Origin: Bacteroidota bacterium
GTDB lineage: Bacteria > Bacteroidota > Bacteroidia > Chitinophagales > Chitinophagaceae
Length of the DNA stretch: 64,000 nucleotides
Direction: 5' to 3'
Assembly (NCBI GenBank): GCA_018268085.1
Contig: JAFDXE010000001.1
Coordinates: 150,845 to 214,844 of the forward strand
In this document: in pieces, positions 1 through 8,967 of the stretch
How positions within the stretch are numbered: position 1 is the stretch's first letter
How the letters are laid out: every line of letters begins with the position of its first letter
Notes under the pieces: model-generated
What the model saw: the letters and a program-made list of their open reading frames with translations, nothing else
Database searches by the model: none
What the model was told of the DNA's origin: nothing
Made by a program: the position numbers and the translations under genes

Positions 1-1
1 T

Positions 2-1156
2 AATTTACTCGCTACCAGCAACGGTTATACTTCCAAACTGAGTTCTATTCCGCAAAAGGAAAGACAACTGGTGGAATTGACAAGGGATCAGAACACAAAG
101 AACGGCATCTACTCGTTCCTGTTACAAAAGAAAGAAGAAAGTGAATTATCGTATGCTTCTACTTTGTCTGACAGCCGTGTAGTAAATAAAGCCCAGTCTT
201 CTAAATTCCCTGTTAGCCCTAATAAAATGCTCATCTATTTTGCTGCCGTAGCGCTGGCAATAGGCGGATGCATCGGGTTTATCAGTTTAAGGGAAATGCT
301 AAGCCGTAAAGTTTTGTACAGGCATGAACTGGAATCAATGACAAGTGTTCCCATCATTGGTGAAGTTGCTTTCAATAAATCGAAAGATGAACTGGTGATT
401 AAATCGGGACAAAGAAGTTTTATTGCAGAAGAATTCAGAAAAATAAGGGTATCGCTTCACTTCCTGGGTATTGACCAGACAAAGAAAAAAGTATTGGTTA
501 CTTCAAGCATTCCGGGAGAAGGAAAAAGTTTTATCGCAGCCAACCTTGCCATCAGCAATTCATTGAGTGGTAAAAAAGTAATCCTGGTTGACCTGGATTT
601 GCACAAACCGGGATTGAGTAAAATGTTCGACAAATCAACTGATGATCCGGGTATGAGTGATTACCTCACAGGAGATAAAGAATTAAACGAGATCATAAAG
701 AAAGTTCCGAATTACGAAAACCTGTATTTTATTTCATCCGGTTCATTGAATGAAAGTCCATCTGAACTTTTACTCAATGGAAAAATAGATGATTTTATTG
801 CTGAACTGGAAAGTAAATACGACCTGGTGGTATTGGATACAGCGCCTACCGTTTTGGTAACTGATGCTTTTGTATTAACCAAACTGGTAAATGCTACTTT
901 ATACGTGGTACGTCATAAGTACACACCAAAAATTCTGATCAAGAGAATAGATGATAATCTTTCGATAAATCCACTTACAAATCCTGGAATTGTGTTCAAC
1001 GGAGTTAAAACAAGAGGATTTTTCAAAAGCAATTATGGTTATGGATATGATTATGTTTACGGCGACAGGCAGACAAAGAAAGAAAAAAGGGAAATGAAGT
1101 TAAGAACGGAAATGAAAGCGAAGAATGTTGAGAAAGCCGTTGCAAAAGTTAAGTAA
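2..1156 (+). CDS. Wzc-like capsule chain-length regulator/tyrosine kinase, C-terminal part
   Basis: The gene is cut by the left edge: the frame is open from base 2, so the GTG at 71 is internal and the true start lies outside. Visible in order are the end of the GNVR segment (IPQKERQL at 47-70), a TM helix (about 229-291), and a BY-kinase domain with Walker A SSIPGEGKS (about 503-530), Walker A' LVDLDLHKPG (about 583-615) and Walker B LVVLDTAP (about 822-848). The tail is Tyr-rich (YGYGYDYVYG, about 1036-1065), as expected for the autophosphorylated C-terminal cluster of Wzc/Etk-type kinases. Family knowledge: such inner-membrane co-polymerases control polymer length and export with Wza and Wzy. 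It heads the polysaccharide locus that follows. Confidence 0.93.
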   Translation, partial: NLLATSNGYTSKLSSIPQKERQLVELTRDQNTKNGIYSFLLQKKEESELSYASTLSDSRVVNKAQSSKFPVSPNKMLIYFAAVALAIGGCIGFISLREMLSRKVLYRHELESMTSVPIIGEVAFNKSKDELVIKSGQRSFIAEEFRKIRVSLHFLGIDQTKKKVLVTSSIPGEGKSFIAANLAISNSLSGKKVILVDLDLHKPGLSKMFDKSTDDPGMSDYLTGDKELNEIIKKVPNYENLYFISSGSLNESPSELLLNGKIDDFIAELESKYDLVVLDTAPTVLVTDAFVLTKLVNATLYVVRHKYTPKILIKRIDDNLSINPLTNPGIVFNGVKTRGFFKSNYGYGYDYVYGDRQTKKEKREMKLRTEMKAKNVEKAVAKVK

Positions 1157-1300
1157 GAAATCCGCTTTAAAATATAATATCACGTGAAAAACACATGGCT
1201 GCAATGTTGCAGTTTACCGGTTCTCTATATCCTTTATAAAAGCTAACAAACTATCTAATCCAGTGAGAAACTGCATAACTCACAATTAAAAAAGACCAAA

Positions 1301-1825
1301 ATGAAAAAGAATTGGTATGCAGTTTACACTAAGTCACGATGCGAAAAAAGAGTATCGGCTTTGTTAACAAAGAAAAAAGTTGAGAATTATTGTCCGCTTA
1401 ACCGTTTGACAGGTTCTTCAACAGACAGAAAAAAAGCAGTGCTTGAGCCACTGTTCCCCTCTTATGTGTTTGTACACATTACCGAGATGGAGATGACAGC
1501 TATCAGGCAAACCAGTGACGTCGTAAATTTTGTTTATTGGTTAGGCAGACCAGCCGTTATCAAAGACGTTGAAATTGAAAGTATCCAGCATTTTGTAAGT
1601 GAACATACAGATGTTCAGTTGGAAAAAACTGCAGTTAACGTTTCTGATATGGTTCGTATCGTAAGCGGCCCGTCAATGGAATTCGAAGGCAATGTGGTTT
1701 CAATCAAAAACAACAAAGTGAAAGTTACCCTTCCGTCTTTGGGTGTTATGATGACTGCAGATGTTCAGAAATCAAACGTGGAACTGCTCGATTATTCCTA
1801 CAAGTTGAGGAATATGGTATCATAA
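1301..1825 (+). CDS. NusG/RfaH-like (UpxY-type) transcription antiterminator
   Basis: This 174-residue protein has an N-terminal NGN domain beginning KNWYAVYTKSRCEKRV, the usual opening of NusG paralogs, with LFPSYVFVH about residues 55-63. A C-terminal KOW-like segment follows (VRIVSGPSMEFEGNVVSI, about 118-135). Its length and its place at the head of a capsule cluster match Bacteroidota UpxY-type factors, which let RNA polymerase read through long polysaccharide operons. It sits 144 nt after the Wzc-like gene, and that spacer may hold its recruitment or leader signals, though none is identified. The housekeeping NusG is normally found beside ribosomal protein genes, so this is the specialised paralog. 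Confidence 0.9.
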   Translation: MKKNWYAVYTKSRCEKRVSALLTKKKVENYCPLNRLTGSSTDRKKAVLEPLFPSYVFVHITEMEMTAIRQTSDVVNFVYWLGRPAVIKDVEIESIQHFVSEHTDVQLEKTAVNVSDMVRIVSGPSMEFEGNVVSIKNNKVKVTLPSLGVMMTADVQKSNVELLDYSYKLRNMVS

Positions 1826-1957
1826 CCGTAAAACAGTAATTGAACACCTGAAAAATAATAATGCAGCCCAGGCTTCGTTATATGCGGGAATATATGAAGG
1901 TGATGTTGATTGAAGCTTCATTTATTTGTATTTGCAGAATTCATTAACTTCATTTTC

Positions 1958-2866
1958 ATGGTTTTCAATAAACGGAACATTGCGGCTTACCTGCTCTCCC
2001 GGTATTTAATGCTCACAGGCAAGGTGAAGCAAATTAAAAACAGGGCTGATAAAGGTGAATTTATTCTATCAGTATATTTCCACGATCCCGACAAGAAATT
2101 GTTTGAATCCTGTGTACGGTGGTTTTTAAATAACGGGTTTAGCTTTATTTCAACAAATGACCTGGAAGCTATCGCCAAAAAAGAAAAACCATTTCCGAAA
2201 GCCTCGGTACTTTTTACGGTAGACGACGGCTGGAAAGGAAACAAAGAGAATATTGCTGAAGTTGCCAACCGATATAAAATTCCGGTAACCATTTTTGCTT
2301 CAACGCAACCCATTGCTACGGGTGAAGCTTATTGGTGGTCGTATATTGCCGAAGCAAATAAAAAAGGACTGGTTAGCCAGTCGGTTTCGGAATTAAAAAA
2401 AGTAGCAAATGAAGAAAGGGTAAAAATCGTACAAGCTGTGAGAGCGAAAGTACCGATACAACGGGAAGCACTTACAGTTGATGAATTGAAAGAGATTTCT
2501 GCTGATGGTTTGGTTTCCATCGAAAGCCACACAGTAACTCATCCGATTTTAATTACCTGCTCCGACGAACAGTCCCGCTTTGAAATCCTTGAGTCTAAAA
2601 CCATCCTTGAGACCTGGCTGCAGAAGAAAGTAAAGCATTTTGCTTATCCAAACGGCCTTTTTACTAACAGAGAAATTAAGTTTTTACAGGAAGCGGGGTA
2701 CACCTCGGCGTATACTACCGTTCCCGAATACATTACAGCAGAAAGTTTCCGCGACATGTATCGCCTACCAAGGTTCGATGTACTGGAAACGGTTTCTTTC
2801 GCTGAGAATATTTGCAGAATGACAGGTGCCTGGTTCGATAAACCTTCATTGAGTGCAAAAGGATAA
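1958..2866 (+). CDS. NodB-type polysaccharide deacetylase
   Basis: The protein is a carbohydrate esterase 4 (NodB-fold) deacetylase of about 302 residues. The ATG at 1958 is preferred to an in-frame TTG at 1910 because it gives a natural N-terminus. Metal and catalytic motifs are visible: TVDDGWKG (motif 1, Asp-Asp), ESHTVTHP (motif 2, two His) and FAYPNG (motif 3). Family knowledge: it would N-deacetylate an acetamido sugar or act on an O-acetyl group of the polymer. There is no clear signal peptide, so action on lipid-linked repeat units at the membrane is possible. It is followed 2 nt later by the polymerase gene. Confidence 0.85.
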   Translation: MVFNKRNIAAYLLSRYLMLTGKVKQIKNRADKGEFILSVYFHDPDKKLFESCVRWFLNNGFSFISTNDLEAIAKKEKPFPKASVLFTVDDGWKGNKENIAEVANRYKIPVTIFASTQPIATGEAYWWSYIAEANKKGLVSQSVSELKKVANEERVKIVQAVRAKVPIQREALTVDELKEISADGLVSIESHTVTHPILITCSDEQSRFEILESKTILETWLQKKVKHFAYPNGLFTNREIKFLQEAGYTSAYTTVPEYITAESFRDMYRLPRFDVLETVSFAENICRMTGAWFDKPSLSAKG

Positions 2867-2868
2867 TA

Positions 2869-4188
2869 ATGAGCATTTTTAAAATATTAGCTTACCTCAA
2901 CCTGGTTATTTTCCTCTTCGTCATGCTTACCACAAAGGGCGACAGGAACAGGAATTTTATTCAGTTTATTCTCATCTCCTATCCCATTCTTGCCATCTTC
3001 GTAATCCCTTTAATGGATTGCTTTGATACCTGCGTATATTCGTTCCTGATATTATTTTATAAAAGACGGCATGTTTCCTTCCCTTCCGGGATAATTTACT
3101 GGGTTTTCTTTGTACTGTTATTGATCAGTATTGCAATGGGTGGAATTTTATCCGATGACCTCAATAAGCCCGAGTTTATGCAGTATTCGGTGAGTGTTTT
3201 CTCCATCTTCATTTTTGCAAAAATATTAATAGACGAGTTGGTTGACGATCCCTCTTTTTTTTATGAGGTATTGTCTTATTTACGCACAACACTTATTGTA
3301 TCCTTCGTATTTCTTTGTTTACAGATGGTATTAGGCGTTGAAGCGTTCACACTTTCCAAAACCATTAATTCAAATATCATATTATCAGACGCCGTACGGT
3401 ATCCAAGTTTTCTTTCAGATCCACAGGTATATGCACAGTTTTTGGCTGCGCTCAGCTTTTTATGTTTTATAAAAGAACCAGGGCAGGCGAAATTGCCCCG
3501 GAAGAACAATATTCTTATCATCCTGGCGTTGGTGGCTATTCTTGCAACGGGAGGAAGAGCCGGTTTACTTGGCTGGGGTGTTGGATTGATGCTGGTGGTA
3601 TTGTTTGGAAATGCAAAATACCGGGTAGCCATTGTGGTTACCTGCGTGGCATTGTACCTGGTTGCCTATAATTTCCAGGATAGTTTTGCCATCTTTAAAA
3701 GAAGCGGAGATATGGAAGAAACCTACGATTTCCGCTATGCCATCTGGCAGGACGCGATCGATATTTTTATGAAAAATCCGTTTTTTGGAATAGGACTGGG
3801 CAATTATTCTAACTATGTTTCCGTTCATAACCCCGACCAGGTGTGGGTAGTAGATAATGAATTCGTGTATTTCGATCACCCGGAAAGTGGCTATTTAAAA
3901 TTTTTAACGGAACTGGGATTATCCGGGTTCGTAGCCATTTATGGATTTATACTAACGCCAATGATCAGAGGCTTTTTTACGTATGTGAAAACCCGCGACC
4001 TGTCGGTGATTTTATTAACTGCTGCAGTAGTGAGCTGGATGGTAGGCTTCTGGTCTACCTATTCATTCGGAGATGTACGCATCAAAATTCTGATCGTAAC
4101 CATACTTTGTTTAATTATAACCTCTAAAAACAGGATAGAGACAGAGCAACAAGCTGCACTCGCCGAAGTAACGGAAGATGGCGAATAA
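2869..4188 (+). CDS. O-antigen/capsule polymerase (Wzy/ligase-like)
   Basis: This 439-residue polytopic protein has about ten or more hydrophobic segments and a long extracytoplasmic loop. That loop carries NPFFGIGLGNYSNY and HPESGYLKFLTELGL, the pattern of the O-antigen ligase/polymerase (Wzy_C) family. It would join lipid-linked repeat units in the periplasm. The sequence is poorly conserved outside the loop, as is normal for the family, so polymerase versus ligase cannot be decided; the position beside a flippase favours polymerase. Its last 11 nt overlap the start of the flippase gene, indicating translational coupling. Confidence 0.82.
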   Translation: MSIFKILAYLNLVIFLFVMLTTKGDRNRNFIQFILISYPILAIFVIPLMDCFDTCVYSFLILFYKRRHVSFPSGIIYWVFFVLLLISIAMGGILSDDLNKPEFMQYSVSVFSIFIFAKILIDELVDDPSFFYEVLSYLRTTLIVSFVFLCLQMVLGVEAFTLSKTINSNIILSDAVRYPSFLSDPQVYAQFLAALSFLCFIKEPGQAKLPRKNNILIILALVAILATGGRAGLLGWGVGLMLVVLFGNAKYRVAIVVTCVALYLVAYNFQDSFAIFKRSGDMEETYDFRYAIWQDAIDIFMKNPFFGIGLGNYSNYVSVHNPDQVWVVDNEFVYFDHPESGYLKFLTELGLSGFVAIYGFILTPMIRGFFTYVKTRDLSVILLTAAVVSWMVGFWSTYSFGDVRIKILIVTILCLIITSKNRIETEQQAALAEVTEDGE

Positions 4189-5659
4189 ACTAACTGCTTC
4201 AATTTCCGGAAAATTAAAATCGAAACTATTTACCAATAGTGTGTGGGGAATCGTTTCCAATATTCTCCAGAATATACTCCTGAGCATTTTTTTTATTGTT
4301 ATCGCACGCAAATACAGCACAGATGATTTCGGAAATTATATCATCGCCAACACACTGTATGGATTTGTTGTGGCATTTTCATCCCTCGGATTGGGCTATT
4401 GGTTTGTTCGTGAATTAAAGCATGCTGAAGATAAAAAAGTACTGGTTAGGAAATTCTTCAAAATACAGTTGTACTCAGGACTGATCTTTTACGTGGTGAA
4501 TGTGATCATGGCCTATGTTATTTACGACAGCGACCTGGTAAGATCATTATCTATCCTCATTGGCATCAACGTAATTTTCGACAACATTATTTATGTAATC
4601 AAATTCATAAACGTTGCCGATTCCGAACAGAAGAAAACTTTTGTGATCCTCACGATTGAAGCCGTTTTAAAATTTGTGGTGGCATGTGTATTGTTTATTT
4701 ATCCTATCCCGATTATTTATTTATCTCTGTTCCTGATCCTGCTCAGGATCATTTCACTCAATCTTTTTATTAAGTACGGAAGCAATAATATTATAAAGTT
4801 GAGAGAGATCGTTTTTTCAAAGATCTCCCGGAAGGAAATTAAACAGATCATTGGTTCCAACTGGTCGTTCATGATCATCGGCAGTATATCAGTGATCTAC
4901 TGGAAGATCGGAACCATACTTGTTTCTAAAATACTAACGTTAACGGATGTAGCTAACTACGAAATTTCTTATAAGTTATTTTCGATGGGATATATATTGC
5001 CCATTATTGTTTCTACTTCCATTTACCCTTTACTGATTGATGCGTATAAAGAGAGTAAGGAAAAGATGGCCAAACTGTATCACAATGCATTCCTTGGATA
5101 TGCATTTTACGGATTACTGGCGTACACTTTTATTTTTTCTTTCTCAGATGATATTATTCCCTGGTTATTTGGTAACAAATATCCCAATACGGCTTTTTAC
5201 TGTAAAGAAATGTTTTTAACGATGATCCCCTTCCCTACCGTTTTTTTGCAGGCGAATGTACTTATTACCATGAAACTCGAAAAACTGGATATGCTGTGCA
5301 ATTTCGTTAGCCTTGTATTAAACATTGCTTTTTGCGTTGTGGGATTTGTTTACTTCCAGAAATCACTGTCGGTTGTAAATTATGCCATCTTCTTTTCATT
5401 TACTGCATTTCATTTAATACAGGATGTGGTACTGATCCGCAAAGGCGTAACCACGCTAATGCATGTACTTGGATTTTATGTTGTGTGTGCTGCTGTTGTG
5501 TTCTTCTATTATTTCCTCTCTGATAAATTCAATACGGAATGGCTGTTTTTTATTTTCTGGGCAATTGTTGCAGTAATTGCCGGATCCCTGTTTTTCTATA
5601 AAAGAAAATCGGCAGCCATAATTGAAGCGCAGTTTTCCAAAATCCACAATGAACTATAA
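4178..5659 (+). CDS. Wzx-like oligosaccharide flippase
   Basis: This 493-residue protein has 12-14 predicted TM helices and the MATE/MOP-type pattern of polysaccharide transporters (TNSVWGIVSNILQN near the N-terminus, GLGYWFVRELKH about 70-80). Family knowledge: Wzx moves undecaprenyl-linked repeat units across the inner membrane for Wzy polymerisation. The start overlaps the polymerase gene by 11 nt, and its TAA shares one base with the next ATG (TAATG at 5657-5661), so the three genes are translationally linked. Confidence 0.88.
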   Translation: MANKLTASISGKLKSKLFTNSVWGIVSNILQNILLSIFFIVIARKYSTDDFGNYIIANTLYGFVVAFSSLGLGYWFVRELKHAEDKKVLVRKFFKIQLYSGLIFYVVNVIMAYVIYDSDLVRSLSILIGINVIFDNIIYVIKFINVADSEQKKTFVILTIEAVLKFVVACVLFIYPIPIIYLSLFLILLRIISLNLFIKYGSNNIIKLREIVFSKISRKEIKQIIGSNWSFMIIGSISVIYWKIGTILVSKILTLTDVANYEISYKLFSMGYILPIIVSTSIYPLLIDAYKESKEKMAKLYHNAFLGYAFYGLLAYTFIFSFSDDIIPWLFGNKYPNTAFYCKEMFLTMIPFPTVFLQANVLITMKLEKLDMLCNFVSLVLNIAFCVVGFVYFQKSLSVVNYAIFFSFTAFHLIQDVVLIRKGVTTLMHVLGFYVVCAAVVFFYYFLSDKFNTEWLFFIFWAIVAVIAGSLFFYKRKSAAIIEAQFSKIHNEL

Positions 5660-6831
5660 TGAAAAAAAAGACGGTTATATATTATACCTCCACACATTAT
5701 CTTGACGTAATTCTTGAAACCATTCAAAGCATCAAGAACGACGTGGAATTACATGTACTGATCGAGATTACGCCGTCATCTAAAAACACTACGATCATAG
5801 ATGTAGATACCCTGGATGGAATGAATTTTATTGAAACCCCTGAAAAATTACTCGGCGCAGATAAATGGAACAACCAGTTAAAAAAATATTTTAATGGCGT
5901 AGCCAGTGTACATTTTGTTGTACACACGCATAAAAGAGCATTGTCGTTTGAAAGCATGCGTAAAGCCTATTCGCTGGGCAGATTCCTGAAAAAATATAAA
6001 GCAGATATCGTTCATTTTGATTCCGTAACATCGCGATCTATAGGCTTATATCCATACCTCAGATCAAAAAAAGTATTCATTGCCATTCATGATCCGGTGC
6101 AGCACTCTGGTGAATCAGACTGGAAAGAAAAAGTACCACCATTTGTTTTTTATGGAATGGCCAAAGGATTTTTCTTTTATTCAAAATTTGCACGCGACCA
6201 GTTTAAAGCGCATTATACTAAAATAAAAGCGCCGTTCCATGTGATCAAACTGCAACCCTACACGTTCGTATCACAGTTCCTCGAAAAAAATAAAACGAGC
6301 AAAGGAAACAGTATTTTATTTTTTGGAAGGTTATCGTATTACAAAGGCATTGATCTGTTGTTGGGCGCAATCCCTTCAGTACTGGAAAAATATCCCAACG
6401 AAAAATTTATCATTGCCGGTAAGCCTTCATACGGCTACCAGTTAGATGAAGACACCATTAATAAATATAAAAATAACATTGAGGTAATATCAAGGTTTTT
6501 AAGTACGGAAGAACTGGTAAGGCTTATCCAGGATTCAAAATTTGTGGTTTGTCCTTACAGGGATGCCACACAGAGCGGTGTGGTGATGACAGCATTTGCA
6601 GGAGGAAAGATGGTGATCGCTACCGATGTAGGTTCATTTTCTGAATACATAGTTAACGATGAAAATGGTTACCTGGCTGCTGCTGATGCATCGGCCATTT
6701 CATCTAAAATAATTCATGCGCTGGACGGAAACAGGTACCTTGCAATTGAATCTGCGATGAACGCCGGCTATGATGAAAAAGCAGGTGCTGCTAACCGTGA
6801 TATAATCCTGAATGCTTATACAGCAAAATAA
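5659..6831 (+). CDS. GT4-type glycosyltransferase
   Basis: This 390-residue GT-B enzyme has a C-terminal nucleotide-sugar domain opening LFFGRLSYYKGIDLLL, continuing FIIAGKP and closing with SGVVMTAFAGGKMVIATDVG, the acidic/Gly-rich stretch of GT4 (group 1) transferases. The usual second Glu of the EX7E motif is not obvious (the block reads TQSGVVMTAFA), so donor binding may differ. It should add one sugar to the lipid-linked repeat on the cytoplasmic face. The gene starts within the stop codon of the flippase gene. Confidence 0.85.
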   Translation: MKKKTVIYYTSTHYLDVILETIQSIKNDVELHVLIEITPSSKNTTIIDVDTLDGMNFIETPEKLLGADKWNNQLKKYFNGVASVHFVVHTHKRALSFESMRKAYSLGRFLKKYKADIVHFDSVTSRSIGLYPYLRSKKVFIAIHDPVQHSGESDWKEKVPPFVFYGMAKGFFFYSKFARDQFKAHYTKIKAPFHVIKLQPYTFVSQFLEKNKTSKGNSILFFGRLSYYKGIDLLLGAIPSVLEKYPNEKFIIAGKPSYGYQLDEDTINKYKNNIEVISRFLSTEELVRLIQDSKFVVCPYRDATQSGVVMTAFAGGKMVIATDVGSFSEYIVNDENGYLAAADASAISSKIIHALDGNRYLAIESAMNAGYDEKAGAANRDIILNAYTAK

Positions 6832-6875
6832 TCACAAGTAAAAATTCGTTATACCAAATTGATAAAGTGTCTCAA

Positions 6876-8027
6876 ATGCGAATTATAGTCCTGGCAATAC
6901 ATTTCCCGCTGGATATTGATAATATCCGTGGCGGAGTGCATTCAGCTATAAGCAACCTGCTGAAAGGTTTTGCCAGCTACGACATTCAGGTGCGACTTGT
7001 TTCGTTTAATACAGAGATCAGCGAGGAAAAACATGTTCAGTTAACAGACAAAATAGATATCGTGTATTGCCCCGAAGGCAGTTTACCCTTTCATTCGCTG
7101 AACTATCTTGTTAATTGCGGCAAGCAGGTAAGAAAACACATCAGGCTATTTAAACCCGACCTGATACATTACGAAGCAGGTGATGCGTTCCTGTTTACCA
7201 AAATACTGGGGCTAAAAAAAATAAAACATCTTCAAACCATTCACGGCATCGCTATTGCTGAAGCCAGGGTTGCAAAAAAACTGAAAGTTAAACTCAGCTC
7301 TTATTTTAATGGCATGATTGAAAAAGTGATGTTCCCCAAAAATATCATTCACCTGTCTAATTATTCCAAACGCACGTACGAGAATAAAAAAACGGACAAC
7401 GACAGCATTATACCCAATGCTGTAGTGAGTAATTATTTCGACATCCCTTTAAAAAAGAAAACAGATAACCGGCTGCTATACGTTGGCGTTATAGACCGGA
7501 ATAAAAATATCCTTTTCCTGTTGAGGGGCTTGCATGAAATGGTAGAAAAGGGAAAGCCTTATCATGTAGATGTTTTGGGTGGGTTTAAAGACATGATGTT
7601 TAAAGAAGAAGTTGAATGGTTTATAGAAGAACATAAACTGGCAAACTATATCACCTTTCATGGCTGGGTACCCCAATCAAAAGTAATTGAAACGGTAACC
7701 AACATTGATATATTAGTAGTTTCGTCGAACCAGGAATCATTACCTATGGTAATTGCAGAATGCATGGCCGCAGGAAGAGTGGTGATTGCTTCAAAGGTTG
7801 GTGGTATTCCTGAAATGGTAGATCATGGCAACACAGGTTTCCTGGTAAACAATAAGGATCTGAACAGCCTTGTTGTAATCCTGGATGAACTGCACAATAA
7901 TAATGAACGGGTATTGTCTGTTGCGGCTAATGCTAAATCTAACGCAACAGAAAAATATCATTGCGTAAGTGTAGCAGGTAAAACCATCGAGTTTTACAGG
8001 AAGATTTTAGGAAACAATGTTGCTTAA
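6876..8027 (+). CDS. GT4-type glycosyltransferase
   Basis: This is a GT-B fold glycosyltransferase of 383 residues. The ATG at 6876 (MRIIVLAIHFPL) is preferred over an in-frame GTG at 6867 because it places the first Rossmann strand at the N-terminus. The N-terminal RGGVHSAISNL is the acceptor-side Gly loop. The C-terminus has LLYVGVIDRNKNILFLLRG and the EX7E block ESLPMVIAECMAAGRVVIAS, then GGIPEMVDHGNTGFLV, a clear GT4 signature. It probably builds the same repeat unit as the neighbouring transferases. Confidence 0.88.
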   Translation: MRIIVLAIHFPLDIDNIRGGVHSAISNLLKGFASYDIQVRLVSFNTEISEEKHVQLTDKIDIVYCPEGSLPFHSLNYLVNCGKQVRKHIRLFKPDLIHYEAGDAFLFTKILGLKKIKHLQTIHGIAIAEARVAKKLKVKLSSYFNGMIEKVMFPKNIIHLSNYSKRTYENKKTDNDSIIPNAVVSNYFDIPLKKKTDNRLLYVGVIDRNKNILFLLRGLHEMVEKGKPYHVDVLGGFKDMMFKEEVEWFIEEHKLANYITFHGWVPQSKVIETVTNIDILVVSSNQESLPMVIAECMAAGRVVIASKVGGIPEMVDHGNTGFLVNNKDLNSLVVILDELHNNNERVLSVAANAKSNATEKYHCVSVAGKTIEFYRKILGNNVA

Positions 8028-8089
8028 TTTTAATTTAATAACAGACTTAAATCGGACCTGTCACGAAGATTTTTGTCTCTCTAAAGGAA

Positions 8090-8833
8090 ATGATACGATA
8101 TTCTAAAAAGTTTTACTTTTTTAAAGTGTACGAAACCTGGTTTCAGTATAAGTTCAGGTTTACAGACCTGTTTACGCTGAACACTTACCAGCATGTTAAA
8201 GATAAGCCGGGCGGAAAAGTAATGGGTTCAAAAGCAAATTCATGGACGGTAGAACTTGATCTTACGCAGGACGAAGAAACGATCTTTTCAAAATTCAGAA
8301 CAACCAATAAACAGGAAATAAAAAAATCGGAACAGGATGGCGTTGTTTGTGAATTTGATGGCGATACGGAAACGTTTGTTGAGTTCTATAATGATTTTGC
8401 AAAGGCCAAGAACATTTCGCTAACCAGCAAAAGAAGGATTGATGAAATGAAGGGCCATTTCTTTATCAGCTTTGCAAAACTGGGCGAAGATATTTTAACG
8501 GCGCATAGTTACTTAGTAGATAAGGAAGTTGGTATAGCAAGGCTGTATCATTCCGCATCCAAAAGGCTGGATGAAAATTTTGATCGTAAGATTATCGGCA
8601 GGGCAAATAAACTGCTCACCTGGAAAGATATTTTGTATTTCAAAAAAACAGGCCTTAAAACATTTGATTTCGGTGGTATCGCAGAAGGAACAACAGATAA
8701 AAGTCTTGCAGGCATCAACGAATTCAAACTATCATTTGGCGGTGAAAAAACCGAATGCATCAATTATAATTCGTTCGGATACGCATTTTTAAAGAAGCTG
8801 GGAAGGAAAATGGGCGCAACGGGAAATGGTTAG
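8090..8833 (+). CDS. FemAB/GNAT-like acyltransferase
   Basis: This 247-residue protein resembles one GNAT-like lobe of the FemAB family: W-T-V-E-L-D-L with FSKFRTTNKQEIKKSE (about 60-90), an ISFAKLGEDILTAHSYLV strand pair, and a closing KTGLKTFDFGGI followed by INEFKLSFGG. Family knowledge: FemAB-type enzymes use aminoacyl-tRNA or related acyl donors, and polysaccharide-locus versions are thought to add amino-acid or acyl groups to sugars. Full-length FemAB has two lobes, so this copy is short. The substrate is unknown. It lies 62 nt after the glycosyltransferase. Confidence 0.72.
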   Translation: MIRYSKKFYFFKVYETWFQYKFRFTDLFTLNTYQHVKDKPGGKVMGSKANSWTVELDLTQDEETIFSKFRTTNKQEIKKSEQDGVVCEFDGDTETFVEFYNDFAKAKNISLTSKRRIDEMKGHFFISFAKLGEDILTAHSYLVDKEVGIARLYHSASKRLDENFDRKIIGRANKLLTWKDILYFKKTGLKTFDFGGIAEGTTDKSLAGINEFKLSFGGEKTECINYNSFGYAFLKKLGRKMGATGNG

Positions 8834-8835
8834 GA

Positions 8836-8952
8836 GAGCTGTGAGCTTCGAGCTATGAGCTGTGAGCTGTGAGCAGGGCATGATGATTTTTGACTTTTGA
8901 TTTTTGACTATTGTCTATTGACTATTGACTATTGTCTATTGTCTTTTGACTT
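8836..8952. repeat. Two heptameric simple-sequence arrays
   Basis: From 8836 to about 8874 the spacer is five copies plus a partial of a 7-bp unit (gagctgt, gagcttc, gagctat, gagctgt, gagctgt). From about 8885 to 8952 it continues with about nine 7-bp units of the type tttgact/attgact/attgtct. The two arrays fill almost the whole gap between the FemAB-like gene and the next gene. Similar arrays in the same order occur at 17098-17184. Confidence 0.85.
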
Positions 8953-8967
8953 TTTAATTAATTATTA

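Noticed and set aside
8876..8955. CRISPR-like short repeats
   Set aside because: The units are 7 bp without spacers or a cas gene nearby, so this is a simple-sequence array.
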